Part shown: one piece after another, positions 41,562 through 50,654 of the stretch
How positions within the stretch are numbered: position 1 is the first letter of the stretch
Layout: every line of letters begins with the position of its first letter
From: an uncultured Anaerolineae bacterium
Lineage (GTDB): Bacteria; Chloroflexota; Anaerolineae; Aggregatilineales; Phototrophicaceae
Direction of reading: 5' to 3'
Assembly: GCA_934216615.1 (NCBI GenBank)
Contig: CAKQCB010000002.1
Span: 62,001 to 126,000 of the forward strand
Length of the DNA: 64,000 nucleotides
Position numbers and translations under genes: made by a program
Notes under the pieces: generated by a model
The model's input: the letters and a program-made list of their open reading frames with translations, nothing else
The model's database searches: none
Told to the model about the DNA's origin: nothing

Positions 41562-42713
41562 ATGTCATTGAACCGTAATATCCCTAGTCAGTCGGTTTTA
41601 GATGGTTTAGGACAAGGAGTCTTGATTTTTGATGGCGCCAATAACCTCATTATGGAAAATCACGCGGCCCGCACACTGCTGGGCAACGATTTAACCATCA
41701 TCCGCAATGAGGGGTGGGCGGCGGCCACCATGTTATTTAATGCGGGCATGCCCGGCACCGAAGAAACGTTAGATAGCATCCGCCTCAGCGCATTTGCGTC
41801 TGAAGCGCCTATTCGTTTTCACATTTTCCGCTCGGGGGAATCGATTCCCTGTTGGGCGGCGGCGGTGCATGGTCAACATGGCGAAATCTATACAATGCTC
41901 ACCATGGACAGCCATGATTGGACTGTTTTGAGCGAACTCTTTGAAAATTATATCAAAGAAGTTCGTGAATCTATCGAAGCGGCGCAGGGACATGCCACAT
42001 TGATTTCACAAGTGGTTCAGCGCCCACGCCCAAACGAAACAGTTGAACAATTGGGGCGACGCATCAGCGGGTTTACGCGCGTCATCAACACCCACATGCA
42101 CCGTTTAGGAACGCTCACCGAACAGATGGAACGTTTCGAACGCATCCGCACCCATCAACTGCATGATGAAATTCTCACAAAAATCCGTAGGTTGAACCTG
42201 ACCGATTTTATAGAGGACTTCATCGAAACGGTGGATGAGCTGGTCATCATCGACCCTGAAGCAGAGTCGGAAAGCAGTTTCCGCCCGCGCATCTCGCTCG
42301 ACATCAGCGACGAGTTGATGATTCGCGCTTCACCTGCCCATTTGTCTCTTATCTTGCGTGACATTTTACGCAATGCTATCATGTATAGTATGAAAGCGAC
42401 CCCCATCCGCATTATGGCGCGGGTCGGGCGTAAAGATCAAATGGTTAAAATTGATGTGATGGATGAAGGTTACGGAATCCGCACGAGTGAAATGGATCGT
42501 GTTTTTGTCCCCTTCATGCGCACACGTCAACCACAAATCATGGCTGAATTCGGTTATGGTTTAAGTCTATACTTGTGCAAACAAGAGATAGAAGCAATGA
42601 GTGGTCGGCTTTGGTTTGAAAGTGAAGAAGGCATGGGCACAGTATTCAGTCTTAAATTACCCATCTGGTTAGATAATGATTCTGAATCTTCCTCTTTAAA
42701 CTTGGATAGATAG
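41562..42713 (+). CDS. sensor histidine kinase-like protein lacking the phospho-accepting His
   Basis: A 383-residue soluble protein. A PAS-like N-terminus (GQGVLIFDGANNLIMENHAA) precedes a coiled-coil dimerisation region and a HATPase domain. The ATP site looks complete: N box DILRNAIMYS, DEGYGIR and EFGYGLSLYLCKQ. Aligned with the usual HELRTPL motif, the dimerisation helix reads KEVRESI and then EAAQGHATLI. The Gly, Ala and Leu positions match, but Lys132 occupies the histidine place. It may be a pseudokinase or an ATP-dependent partner of another kinase. There is no response-regulator neighbour. Confidence 0.8.
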   Translation: MSLNRNIPSQSVLDGLGQGVLIFDGANNLIMENHAARTLLGNDLTIIRNEGWAAATMLFNAGMPGTEETLDSIRLSAFASEAPIRFHIFRSGESIPCWAAAVHGQHGEIYTMLTMDSHDWTVLSELFENYIKEVRESIEAAQGHATLISQVVQRPRPNETVEQLGRRISGFTRVINTHMHRLGTLTEQMERFERIRTHQLHDEILTKIRRLNLTDFIEDFIETVDELVIIDPEAESESSFRPRISLDISDELMIRASPAHLSLILRDILRNAIMYSMKATPIRIMARVGRKDQMVKIDVMDEGYGIRTSEMDRVFVPFMRTRQPQIMAEFGYGLSLYLCKQEIEAMSGRLWFESEEGMGTVFSLKLPIWLDNDSESSSLNLDR

Positions 42714-42746
42714 ACTGACCTGTACCGTTGGCATTGGTTTTTCAAG

Positions 42747-42783
42747 AACGCCTCTTCAGCAACGGTTGAAGGGGCGTTTTTAT
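42747..42783 (+). terminator. intrinsic terminator of the kinase-like gene
   Basis: AACGCCTCTTCA / TGAAGGGGCGTT (one G-T pair), loop GCAACGGT, then TTTTT. Confidence 0.82.
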
Positions 42784-42817
42784 ATTATTTTGGTTGAAGT
42801 CAAAAGGGCAAAATAGG

Positions 42818-42994
42818 ATGAGCTTTTTAACCCCTGAATTGTTTGATCTCATGGTGATCCTCGTCATCATCATCGGTTCGGCATTTGCTGTCGTTCGGCT
42901 GTATCGCGACTTCACCCGTCCCCTGCCCCCCTCTCGATCTATCATGCGGACATCCGTCGGTGAACCTGAAGTGCCACCGACTGACCGCGCCTAA
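42818..42994 (+). CDS. small single-pass membrane protein
   Basis: 58 residues: a short start (MSFLTPELFDL), one membrane helix (MVILVIIIGSAFAVVRLY) and a basic then acidic cytosolic tail (RDFTRPLPP, GEPEVPPTDRA). I recognise no family. It lies alone between a terminator and serS. AAGGGC upstream of ATG 42818 is a fair ribosome site. Coding reality is supported by the membrane-helix-then-Arg layout and codon use, not by homology. Confidence 0.5.
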   Translation: MSFLTPELFDLMVILVIIIGSAFAVVRLYRDFTRPLPPSRSIMRTSVGEPEVPPTDRA

Positions 42995-43031
42995 CACGCT
43001 CCATACGGTTATTTTTATTCCGCTTTATAAC

Positions 43032-43048
43032 TGGCAGGTCACCTGTCA
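43032..43048. promoter_or_regulatory. near-palindrome upstream of serS
   Basis: TGGCAGGT-C-ACCTGTCA with one mismatch. It shares TGnCAG/CTGTCA half-sites with the palindrome at 5945-5960. The one-base centre points to protein binding rather than an RNA loop. Confidence 0.3.
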
Positions 43049-43099
43049 GATGCAAATGAATTGAAACCTGAAAACAGCATACCTGAAGGGTAAATTACC

Positions 43100-44521
43100 A
43101 TGATTGATATTACGTTGATCCGCGAAAAACCGGATTGGGTCAAAGAGCAAATTACCAAATTAAATGATCCCGACGCGCTCAAGCGTGTGGATGCCATCGT
43201 TGATCTGGATAAAGAACGTCGGACTTTATTGGTCGAAGCGGAAAATATTCAAGCCGAACGCAACCGTTTAAACAAAGCGATGGGCATGTTACGCGGAAAT
43301 AAAAAGATTGACGATACCCGCCGTCAAGCGCTGGCGAAAGGTGCGCTCAATGCCATCCTCGCGGGGGATTACGCGCTTGCTGGCCAATTTTTGAGTGACC
43401 AAGTCGAAGATGGTCACCTGCCAACCGACGCAGCGATGACTGACCTTGATGCGCTGATGAAAACACTCGGCGGGTTAGGCGAGAAAGTTGAACACATCAA
43501 TGGCGCAGTGCGTGACATTGAAGCGCGCCTCGACGAAAACCTGTATTTCATCCCGAATATTCCGCATGCCAGCGTCCCCGTATTCGACAGTGAAGACAAC
43601 AATATTCCGCATCCACCCCACGGGGTCAAACGCGAATTTGACTTTGAGCCGAAAGCCCATTGGGATTTAGGCCCCGCTTTAGGCATCATTGATTTTGAGC
43701 GTGGGGTGAAGCTGGCCGGAAGTCGCGGGTATATGCTTCGCGGTCTAGGTGCGCGCTTACAACGGGCGCTCATCACGTTCTTCTTGAACAATGCCAACAC
43801 TAACGGCTTTGAAGAAGTCTACGTTCCGTACTTGGTCAAAGAAGAAGAGATGTATGGTTCGGGACAATTCCCGAAGTTCCGCGACGTCGTCTACTATGAC
43901 CCCGAAGCTGACCGTTATTTGTTACCGACAGCGGAAGTCGCCATCGCCAACATGCACCGCGACGAAACCTTTGATGAGGCCGACTTACCTCTATATTATG
44001 TAGGGCATACGCCTTGTTTCCGCAGGGAAAAGATGAGCGCAGGCCGTGATGTGCGTGGCATCAAACGGGTGCATCAATTTGAAAAAGTCGAGATGTTCAA
44101 ATTCACCACACCCGAAACCAGCTATGACGAACTTGAAACGCTCACCCAAACCGCAGAAAACCTATGCGATCAATTGGGGCTTCATTACCGTCGCTTAGAA
44201 ATTGTCACGGGTGATTTGGGCTTCAGCGCCAGCAAAAAATACGATGTGGAAGTGTGGTCGCCCGGGTGTCAAGAATGGCTCGAAGTCAGCTCGTGCAGTA
44301 ACACGGAAGATTTCCAAGCGCGTCGCGCCAATATCAAATATCGCGCGCAAGGACAAAAGAAACCGCGTTATGTCCATACCTTGAATGGCAGTGGATTAGC
44401 AGTTCCCCGTATCATCATTGCGATTTTGGAGAACTATCAACAAGCAGATGGCAGTGTGATTGTGCCAGAAGTCTTGCGCCCCTACTTAGGCGGGCTAGAC
44501 GTCATCCGCGCTGAAGATTAA
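43100..44521 (+). CDS. serS: seryl-tRNA synthetase
   Basis: A 473-residue class II synthetase that charges tRNA-Ser and tRNA-Sec. The N-terminal coiled-coil arm (about 25-150) grips the long tRNA-Ser variable arm. It is about 45 residues longer than usual, which explains the size (the family is around 425). Motif 2 is PCFRREKMSAGRDVRG, and motif 3 is LNGSGLAVPRIIIAILENYQ. The serine site includes TAEVAIAN and VEVWSPGCQEWLEVSSCSN. GAAGGG precedes ATG 43100. A terminator follows. Confidence 0.97.
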   Translation: MIDITLIREKPDWVKEQITKLNDPDALKRVDAIVDLDKERRTLLVEAENIQAERNRLNKAMGMLRGNKKIDDTRRQALAKGALNAILAGDYALAGQFLSDQVEDGHLPTDAAMTDLDALMKTLGGLGEKVEHINGAVRDIEARLDENLYFIPNIPHASVPVFDSEDNNIPHPPHGVKREFDFEPKAHWDLGPALGIIDFERGVKLAGSRGYMLRGLGARLQRALITFFLNNANTNGFEEVYVPYLVKEEEMYGSGQFPKFRDVVYYDPEADRYLLPTAEVAIANMHRDETFDEADLPLYYVGHTPCFRREKMSAGRDVRGIKRVHQFEKVEMFKFTTPETSYDELETLTQTAENLCDQLGLHYRRLEIVTGDLGFSASKKYDVEVWSPGCQEWLEVSSCSNTEDFQARRANIKYRAQGQKKPRYVHTLNGSGLAVPRIIIAILENYQQADGSVIVPEVLRPYLGGLDVIRAED

Positions 44522-44553
44522 TCACTGCGCGAAGTGTATAAGCTGAACCTCGA

Positions 44554-44590
44554 AAAAGACCTTCCCACAATGTGCGGAAGGTCTTTTGAT
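44554..44590 (+). terminator. intrinsic terminator of serS
   Basis: AAAAGACCTTCC / GGAAGGTCTTTT with a ten-base loop. The arm resembles the terminators at 904 and 9514. Confidence 0.88.
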
Positions 44591-44707
44591 TTAATGATCA
44601 ATTTACAGTCAGTTTACAAAAGATTCATTCCTTATTTAAACAATCCTTTTAAATTCATAGGCATACACTCAAACGAGGTCATTGGTGAATTTTAGGAGTG
44701 ATTGAAG

Positions 44708-45865
44708 ATGCAGTCTCTAAATAAAAAAGTGGTTGTATTGTCGGCAGGTGCGGCGCTTACAGCTTTAACCTTGGGTCAAATTGGCGCGCAAGACACCCCT
44801 TCCGGTGAACCTACCCCGAATGACCGCCCTTACATCGGCATTCAAATTCAGAATACCGAGGGCAGTGTGGTGGTGACTTCGATTGTAGAAGGTTCGCCCG
44901 CGTCAGAAGCAGGGCTTGAAGTCGGCGATGTTATCCTCTCGATTGACGACAGCCCAACTGCGAACGCGCAGGCACTCATTGACGCATTAAGCGCTTATAG
45001 TGCGGGCGAAGTCGTCACGTTGGATATTCAACGTGGTGAAGAAACGTCTGATTTTGAAGTGACCTTAGCCACCCTTCCCGAAACCGCGTTCCAACAAACA
45101 GGGCGATCTTCAGCCCGACGGGGTGAAGTTTCCTTCCGCTTAGGCAGTGAAGGGATCGAAATCACCCATCTGAATGAAGATTCTGCGCTCTATTTAGCGG
45201 GTGCGCGTGAAGGCGATATCGTCACCGCGATTGACGGCGAACCAATGGACACGTCTCTATTTATGGATGCGTTCATGTCGGTTGAAACCGATACCCCCAT
45301 CACCCTGACGCTTGACCGTGACGGTGAAACTCACGAAGTGGAGGTCACGGCAGGTGATCTTGGCATCGGCTCGCCCCTACGTGGGTTCTTGCAAGGGCGT
45401 AGAGGTGAAAATAGCTTGAGAGGATTTAACCTACCCTTCGGCGACAACTTCCCCTTCATGCAGGGGTTCATGATGCAGTCGGATCGTGGCTATCTCGGCA
45501 TCACCTATGCAGATTTGAATGAGACAACGGCCGCCGAATATGAGGTTGAAACCACAGAAGGGGCTATCGTCCTCGAAGTAACGGCGGGTTCACCTGCTGA
45601 AGAAGCAGGGTTGCAAGCGGGTGATATTATCACTGCGGTGAACGGCGAAGCGGTGAATGAAGAAATCACTCTCGAAAACCGTATGGCGGCCTATGAAGTA
45701 AATGATGTCGTGACGTTCGACCTCATCCGCGAAGGTGAAGCACAAACGGTAGAAGCGACCTTAGGCACATGGGATTACAGCCCGTTGTTTCAAGGCACGC
45801 TCGAAGAAATGGTGATCCCTGTGACGCCAGAAGTTACGCCTCCACCCACAGGCGACAGCGCCTAA
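44708..45865 (+). CDS. secreted protein with three PDZ domains
   Basis: A 385-residue exported protein. The signal peptide (VVVLSAGAALTALTLGQIGAQ) is followed by PDZ 1 (YIGIQIQNTEGSVVVTSIVEG), a more divergent PDZ 2 (EITHLNEDSALYLAGAREGDIV) and PDZ 3 (GYLGITYADLNETTA, IVLEVTAGSPAEEAGLQAGD). The last two flank a short Arg/Gly-rich linker. The C-terminus ends VTPEVTPPPTGDSA. PDZ 1 and 3 look like HtrA/DegP PDZ domains, but there is no protease domain. It may bind C-termini of unfolded exported proteins or work with the S41 protease encoded further along. AGGAG precedes ATG 44708. Confidence 0.88.
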   Translation: MQSLNKKVVVLSAGAALTALTLGQIGAQDTPSGEPTPNDRPYIGIQIQNTEGSVVVTSIVEGSPASEAGLEVGDVILSIDDSPTANAQALIDALSAYSAGEVVTLDIQRGEETSDFEVTLATLPETAFQQTGRSSARRGEVSFRLGSEGIEITHLNEDSALYLAGAREGDIVTAIDGEPMDTSLFMDAFMSVETDTPITLTLDRDGETHEVEVTAGDLGIGSPLRGFLQGRRGENSLRGFNLPFGDNFPFMQGFMMQSDRGYLGITYADLNETTAAEYEVETTEGAIVLEVTAGSPAEEAGLQAGDIITAVNGEAVNEEITLENRMAAYEVNDVVTFDLIREGEAQTVEATLGTWDYSPLFQGTLEEMVIPVTPEVTPPPTGDSA

Positions 45866-45955
45866 ATATCAATTTGACAACTTCCTAATTGGGTTCCCCT
45901 ACCCAAGCTACGCCATACAAACCTTCCCCTCCTTGTATGGCGTAGCGTTTTTTCT

Positions 45956-47947
45956 TTACGCAAGCAGATATTGTTTCACTGCATCCAATTCATCCGGGTC
46001 ACCGATCAACCCGATCAAATCCCCTTCTAAAAAGCGTGTATCTGACTTAGGGTTCGGGACCACTTGTTTATTGCGAATCAACGCGATGATGGACACGCCC
46101 AATAAAGCGCGAAGGTTCGCCTCAACCAACGTTTTTCCTAACACGGGGCTTTTGTCCGTGATGGGATGCCACGCAATTTCGACCCCACGCACCGCCATGA
46201 TCAAGTGATCTAAGACGGGGTGAATCTCGTCATCTTGATGTGTATCTTGGTAAGCCGCTTGGCGCACATTATCAACGTATTGCTGAATCTGCCCCATCGG
46301 ATATTCAAGCACTAACAACGTATGACGAACAATCTCTAAACCGCCCTCTAGTTCAGGATGGATGATATCGTGCGCGCCCATCTCATAAAGGCGATTGATG
46401 CCCCTTTCAGTCGATGCGCGGGCTACGATGGGCAATTTCGGCGCAAGGTCATGTGCCGCCGCCACGATGATTTCCGCCGCTGTTTCATCCGAAACCGTCA
46501 CGACTAAAGCGCGCGCGTGGTTGAGTTCGGTATGCGTCAGCACTTCTGAATTGGCAGCATCTCCATACAAGGTTGGCGCGCCTAATTTCTTCAGTTTGTC
46601 AATCGAGTCTGCATCTTTCTCAACGACTAAATACGGCATGTCGAGGTGACGTAACACATTCCCTACGTGCTTGCCCACGCGCCCATACCCGACAATCACG
46701 ACATGATCGCGCATCCCTGTTTCCAGCAGTTCGGGGGTTGGCCCGCCCCGTTCCATCTTTTGCCAAAACCACACATACCGTTTCAACAAGGCTTCGATTT
46801 GTGGAATTAGGCGAAACATCAGCGGGTTGAACACAATCGAAATCACCGAACTTGCGAGGATCAACCCGTATTGATCTTGTGTCAAAATACCGAGCGCAAC
46901 CCCTGCTTGCCCGACAATAAATGTGAATTCACCGATCTGGCTCAAACCTGCCGCCACGACGACCAACGTCCGACCGGAAGCAGGCAGGACAAGCCCCAAC
47001 AGAAGCGTCACAATCCCCTTCCCAAAGATGATGAGAAACGTGAGTGCAAGCACCTGTCCCGCATTGGCAATCAAAACGCTGGGGTTCACCAACATCCCCA
47101 CCGACACAAAAAACAAGACCGAGAAAATATCACGGAATGGGATCACTTCCGCGCCGACTTGATGACCGACATCCGACTCACCAATGACCACCCCAGCGAG
47201 GAATGCGCCTAGTGCGAGCGAAACGCCGAAAAGTTCAGCGGAAGCATAGGCAGTCCCTAAAGCCAGCGCGATCACCGCTAAGATAAAAAGTTCACGCGAA
47301 CGCGCATGTGCAATTTTTGTCAACAACCACGGCATCACACGTCCGCCGAGGAAGATCGTAATCAGCATAAAAAAAGTTGTTTTGATAATCGCGAGGGAAA
47401 TACTCTCTAAGGGGTTCCCGCCGTTATCGCCAAAAAAGGTCGGTAGTAAGACTAAAATCACCACCGTAGCAACATCTTCAAATACCAACCAACCGATGGC
47501 TACCTTGCCATGTGATGTGTGGAGATAGCCGTTATCTTCTAACCCACGTAACAGAACGACAGTGCTGGCAACCGCAATCGCCAAGCCTAATACCAAACCT
47601 GCGGGCACAGTCCATCCCCAAAGTTGGGTCAGGGCAAACCCTAACAGCGTCGCGATCATCGTTTGGAGAATGGCGCCAGGGATCGCAATTCGACGCACAG
47701 ACCATAAATCTTTCAGCGAGAAATGCAGGCCAACGCCAAACATCATGAAGATGACACCCATTTCCGCCAAACTATTGATTGCGCTTGCGTCGCCCACAAA
47801 CCCGGGGGTAAAAGGGCCAATGACGAGACCCGCAACCAAGTACCCTACTAACGTCGGTAATCCTAAACGGCGTGCAATATAGCCACCTGCGAACGCAGTA
47901 ATAATCGCCATTGTAAAAGTTGCCAACAATGCGAGATCGTGATGCAT
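45956..47947 (-). CDS. Kef/CPA2-type cation:proton antiporter with RCK domains
   Basis: A 663-residue membrane antiporter that exchanges K+ or Na+ for H+. About 12 membrane helices (to residue 385) include PTLVGYLVAGLVIGPF and LGLAIAVASTVVLLRGL. The RCK-N domain begins VVIVGYGRVGKHVG (NAD-type GxGxxG), followed by VVEKDADSI and LYGDAANSEVL. The RCK-C domain is C-terminal. ATG 47947 has GGAGGAG at close spacing. It stands alone; the 480-base region upstream also serves the divergent sugar dehydrogenase. Confidence 0.93.
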   Translation of the reverse strand: MHHDLALLATFTMAIITAFAGGYIARRLGLPTLVGYLVAGLVIGPFTPGFVGDASAINSLAEMGVIFMMFGVGLHFSLKDLWSVRRIAIPGAILQTMIATLLGFALTQLWGWTVPAGLVLGLAIAVASTVVLLRGLEDNGYLHTSHGKVAIGWLVFEDVATVVILVLLPTFFGDNGGNPLESISLAIIKTTFFMLITIFLGGRVMPWLLTKIAHARSRELFILAVIALALGTAYASAELFGVSLALGAFLAGVVIGESDVGHQVGAEVIPFRDIFSVLFFVSVGMLVNPSVLIANAGQVLALTFLIIFGKGIVTLLLGLVLPASGRTLVVVAAGLSQIGEFTFIVGQAGVALGILTQDQYGLILASSVISIVFNPLMFRLIPQIEALLKRYVWFWQKMERGGPTPELLETGMRDHVVIVGYGRVGKHVGNVLRHLDMPYLVVEKDADSIDKLKKLGAPTLYGDAANSEVLTHTELNHARALVVTVSDETAAEIIVAAAHDLAPKLPIVARASTERGINRLYEMGAHDIIHPELEGGLEIVRHTLLVLEYPMGQIQQYVDNVRQAAYQDTHQDDEIHPVLDHLIMAVRGVEIAWHPITDKSPVLGKTLVEANLRALLGVSIIALIRNKQVVPNPKSDTRFLEGDLIGLIGDPDELDAVKQYLLA

Positions 47948-48433
47948 CAACTCCTCCTAAATTTTTTAGATAACAGTAAAACGCAAATGACTTTTTAGAG
48001 CGCTAAAATGCTGACCTCAGAAGACTAAAAACGTTATTTCAAGTGAACATATTCCAACTCGGAATATCAATAAAGAGGACATCTGACACCACATCATCTT
48101 CTATGCAGAAGGATGATGCACCTACACTCAGGTTTATATTGATTTGAAGAGTGACTTATAAACCATATCGTCTGGTTTTTTGGAGTATGTGTACTCTACG
48201 CGCTCATTCAACAGGATGAATGAAACAATACACTGTGATGAAATTAGTATAACGAGATTTATGAAGATAAAAAAGAAAAATCTCGCAATTGGGCTTATCG
48301 GTTCTTAAGAGATGAAGAAATAAAAACAGCTGAAAATGCATCTAATTTTCATACGATTTATCCGCTTGAATCACTATTGTGTCTCCGCTATGATTCCATA
48401 GATTTTTCAACTTATCAGAAAGTCGCAAAAAAT
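47948..48433. other. 486-base gene-free region between divergent genes
   Basis: No gene-like open frame lies here. Small inverted repeats include ATATTCC-AACTC-GGAATAT (48049-48067), AAACCA / TGGTTT followed by T's (48160-48180, a weak terminator shape) and GAGTA-TGTG-TACTC near 48185. It is AT-rich. It must hold the promoters of the antiporter and of the UDP-sugar dehydrogenase, but I see no strong consensus pair. A weak in-frame extension of the dehydrogenase to 48377 has no ribosome site. Confidence 0.5.
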
Positions 48434-49777
48434 ATGTCCTATCATCAAACCCTCATTGAACGGTTAAAAAACCGACAGGCCGTTGTGGGTATTATTGGAC
48501 TCGGGTATGTGGGTCTGCCCCTTGCCGTAGAATTTGCCGAAGCTGGTTTTAATGTGATTGGGTTGGACTTAAGCAGTAGCAAAGTAGACCAACTCAACAG
48601 CGGGGTCAGCTACATTCCCGACATCACAACCGAACGTATTCATCACCTTGTCGCGAACGGCAAACTGCGCGCCACCACTTCTTATGAAGAACTGCGCATG
48701 GTAGACACCATCAGCATTTGTGTACCCACCCCACTACGTAAAACCAAAGACCCTGATATGTCTTATGTCATCAGCGCGATGAACAGCATCACGGCGATCT
48801 GTCATGACGGCATGTTGATCGTTTTGGAAAGCACCACCTACCCGGGGACTACCGAAGAACTGATCATCCCCCAATTAGAAAATGCGGGCTTCAAAGCGGG
48901 CGAAACGATTTTTGTCGCCTTTTCGCCTGAACGCATTGACCCAGGCAATAAAACCTATCAAGTCCGTAATACGCCCAAGGTGATCGGGGGCGCAACGCCC
49001 GACTGCACTACCGCGGCGATGGAACTCTACAGCGCCGCAGTTGATCAGATCATCCCTGTTTCTTCACCCACCAGCGCGGAAATGGTGAAGTTATTAGAGA
49101 ACACATTCCGCTCGGTGAACATCGGGCTTGTGAATGAAATGGCACTGATGTGCAATAAGCTCGGCATCGACGTGTGGGAAATCATCCACGCCGCCGCGTC
49201 TAAGCCGTTTGGGTTCATGCCCTTTTACCCAGGACCCGGCTTGGGTGGACATTGTATCCCCATCGACCCGTTGTATCTAAGTTGGAAGCTCAAAACGTTG
49301 AATTACAACGCGCGGTTCATTGAACTTGCCAGCGAGATCAACACGCAGATGCCTGTATACGTCGTCAACCGTATTGCAGACGCCTTAAACGATGATGCCA
49401 AGTCCGTACGCGGTTCCAATATCGTGATCGTTGGGGTGGCCTACAAAAAAGATATTGATGATGTTCGCGAAAGCCCCGCCATTGATGTTGCCGTTCTTTT
49501 ACAAAACCGTGGCGCAAATGTAAGTTATCATGATCCTTATGTAAGCCAAGTTCGTTTAGATGAAACCCATAATGTACAGCAGCTTGCCGAGACTGAGAAA
49601 ACCATCTATTCCAGTGAGTTTTCTGTAGCGTTGTTAGAAAGTGCTGATTGTGTTGTGGTCATCACCGATCATAATTGGTACGATTGGCAGTATATTTTAG
49701 ATCATAGCCACCTTGTCATTGATACGCGTAACGCTACCCGAGGATTGGTAGGAAAGGCGCGTATCGTCACACTCTAA
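48434..49777 (+). CDS. nucleotide sugar dehydrogenase (UDP-GlcNAc/ManNAc dehydrogenase type)
   Basis: A 447-residue NAD-dependent four-electron dehydrogenase that oxidises C6 of a UDP-hexose to a uronate. The Rossmann motif is GIIGLGYVGLPLAVEFAEAG. The catalytic segment GPGLGGHCIPIDPLYLSWK holds the nucleophile Cys. STTYPGTTEEL and FSPERIDPGNK fit the WecC/WbpA (N-acetyl sugar) branch more than UDP-glucose dehydrogenases. It supplies uronic acid for surface polysaccharide, linking it to the GT genes at 11-13.6 kb. The unknown winged-helix protein follows after 16 bases. ATG 48434 is chosen on alignment to the family start. Confidence 0.92.
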   Translation: MSYHQTLIERLKNRQAVVGIIGLGYVGLPLAVEFAEAGFNVIGLDLSSSKVDQLNSGVSYIPDITTERIHHLVANGKLRATTSYEELRMVDTISICVPTPLRKTKDPDMSYVISAMNSITAICHDGMLIVLESTTYPGTTEELIIPQLENAGFKAGETIFVAFSPERIDPGNKTYQVRNTPKVIGGATPDCTTAAMELYSAAVDQIIPVSSPTSAEMVKLLENTFRSVNIGLVNEMALMCNKLGIDVWEIIHAAASKPFGFMPFYPGPGLGGHCIPIDPLYLSWKLKTLNYNARFIELASEINTQMPVYVVNRIADALNDDAKSVRGSNIVIVGVAYKKDIDDVRESPAIDVAVLLQNRGANVSYHDPYVSQVRLDETHNVQQLAETEKTIYSSEFSVALLESADCVVVITDHNWYDWQYILDHSHLVIDTRNATRGLVGKARIVTL

Positions 49778-49793
49778 ATTGGGAGTTAACCAA

Positions 49794-50654
49794 ATGGAAT
49801 TGCCATATCATCTTAAAGCACTTCCCCCTGAAGCATTGGATGTCTTACGATATTTCAGCAAGATTTCAGGTATTGCGGCTCATGCGGATGACATCACAGC
49901 AGGCGCGGATTTAAGTGATCGTGGCTTTGGCAAGGCCATACGCCGTTTGGTGACGAAAGGCTACTTAACGATGGGCGGTGAGCAATATTACCGCCTATCG
50001 GATTCTGGCCGTCGCGCAGTCGATGACCTCATCAACTATGATGAAGACCCTACCCCCTACGATAACGAAGCGCAGGACGATGAGCCAGAACTTGACCCAT
50101 ATGACGCGCTCAATGAATACAGCGAAATCGCTTCTGCCGCACAAGCATCCCCCCTACCTAAAAACTTTTTAGAAGAAGTGGACGCCCCCATCGAATCGTT
50201 TGAAGATTTAGAGATGGGCGCAACGTTTGATGATGCCCCTACAGAGCCAGTGAACGCTGAAACCGCAGTCATCACGCGCCAGTTGGTCACCGCTGTGCCT
50301 AAGACCTTTGTCGAATCCCAGCCGGTACGGGTGTATGTCGGCTTTGATGAAGCGAACGAAGCGAACCAACGCGAAAACCCCATCCAAGTGATCTTGCGGT
50401 TTAATGTGCTGGAGGGAACGCCGGAAACGAGGGTCGAAACCAGCCTACTGTTGAGCAACCGTTCCGCGTATCAGATTTATGAAGTGATTCCGAACCCTGT
50501 TTTAGAATCGCGCATTCGTGTGGAAGTCCTACAATATGATGAAAACACGCAAGATTATCACACGCGCGGGGGCATTTATGTGGATGTCCCAGTCAACTCC
50601 ATCACAGAACCCTCTCCATACACCGCTTACGGTACATCCATCACCTTTGAATAA
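49794..50654 (+). CDS. uncharacterised winged-helix protein with C-terminal beta domain
   Basis: A 286-residue protein I do not recognise. The N-terminus (about 1-80) looks like a winged helix: LDVLRYFSKISG, then AGADLSDRGFGKAIRRLVTKGYLTM and YRLSDSGRRAVDDL. An acidic linker (about 85-170) follows. The C-terminal 110 residues are beta-rich (VRVYVGFDEAN, VILRFNVLEG, IRVEVLQYDE). It sits 16 bases after the sugar dehydrogenase and ends at a terminator, so both are one operon. A regulator or effector module tied to polysaccharide synthesis is inference. Confidence 0.7.
   Translation: MELPYHLKALPPEALDVLRYFSKISGIAAHADDITAGADLSDRGFGKAIRRLVTKGYLTMGGEQYYRLSDSGRRAVDDLINYDEDPTPYDNEAQDDEPELDPYDALNEYSEIASAAQASPLPKNFLEEVDAPIESFEDLEMGATFDDAPTEPVNAETAVITRQLVTAVPKTFVESQPVRVYVGFDEANEANQRENPIQVILRFNVLEGTPETRVETSLLLSNRSAYQIYEVIPNPVLESRIRVEVLQYDENTQDYHTRGGIYVDVPVNSITEPSPYTAYGTSITFE

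Noticed and set aside
41453..41578. Short frame upstream of the His-less kinase gene
   Set aside because: About 41 residues, no ribosome site, overlaps the kinase start; no evidence for a leader peptide.
42995..43099. T-box riboswitch before serS
   Set aside because: Only about 100 bases are available and no T-box consensus or antiterminator pair is visible.
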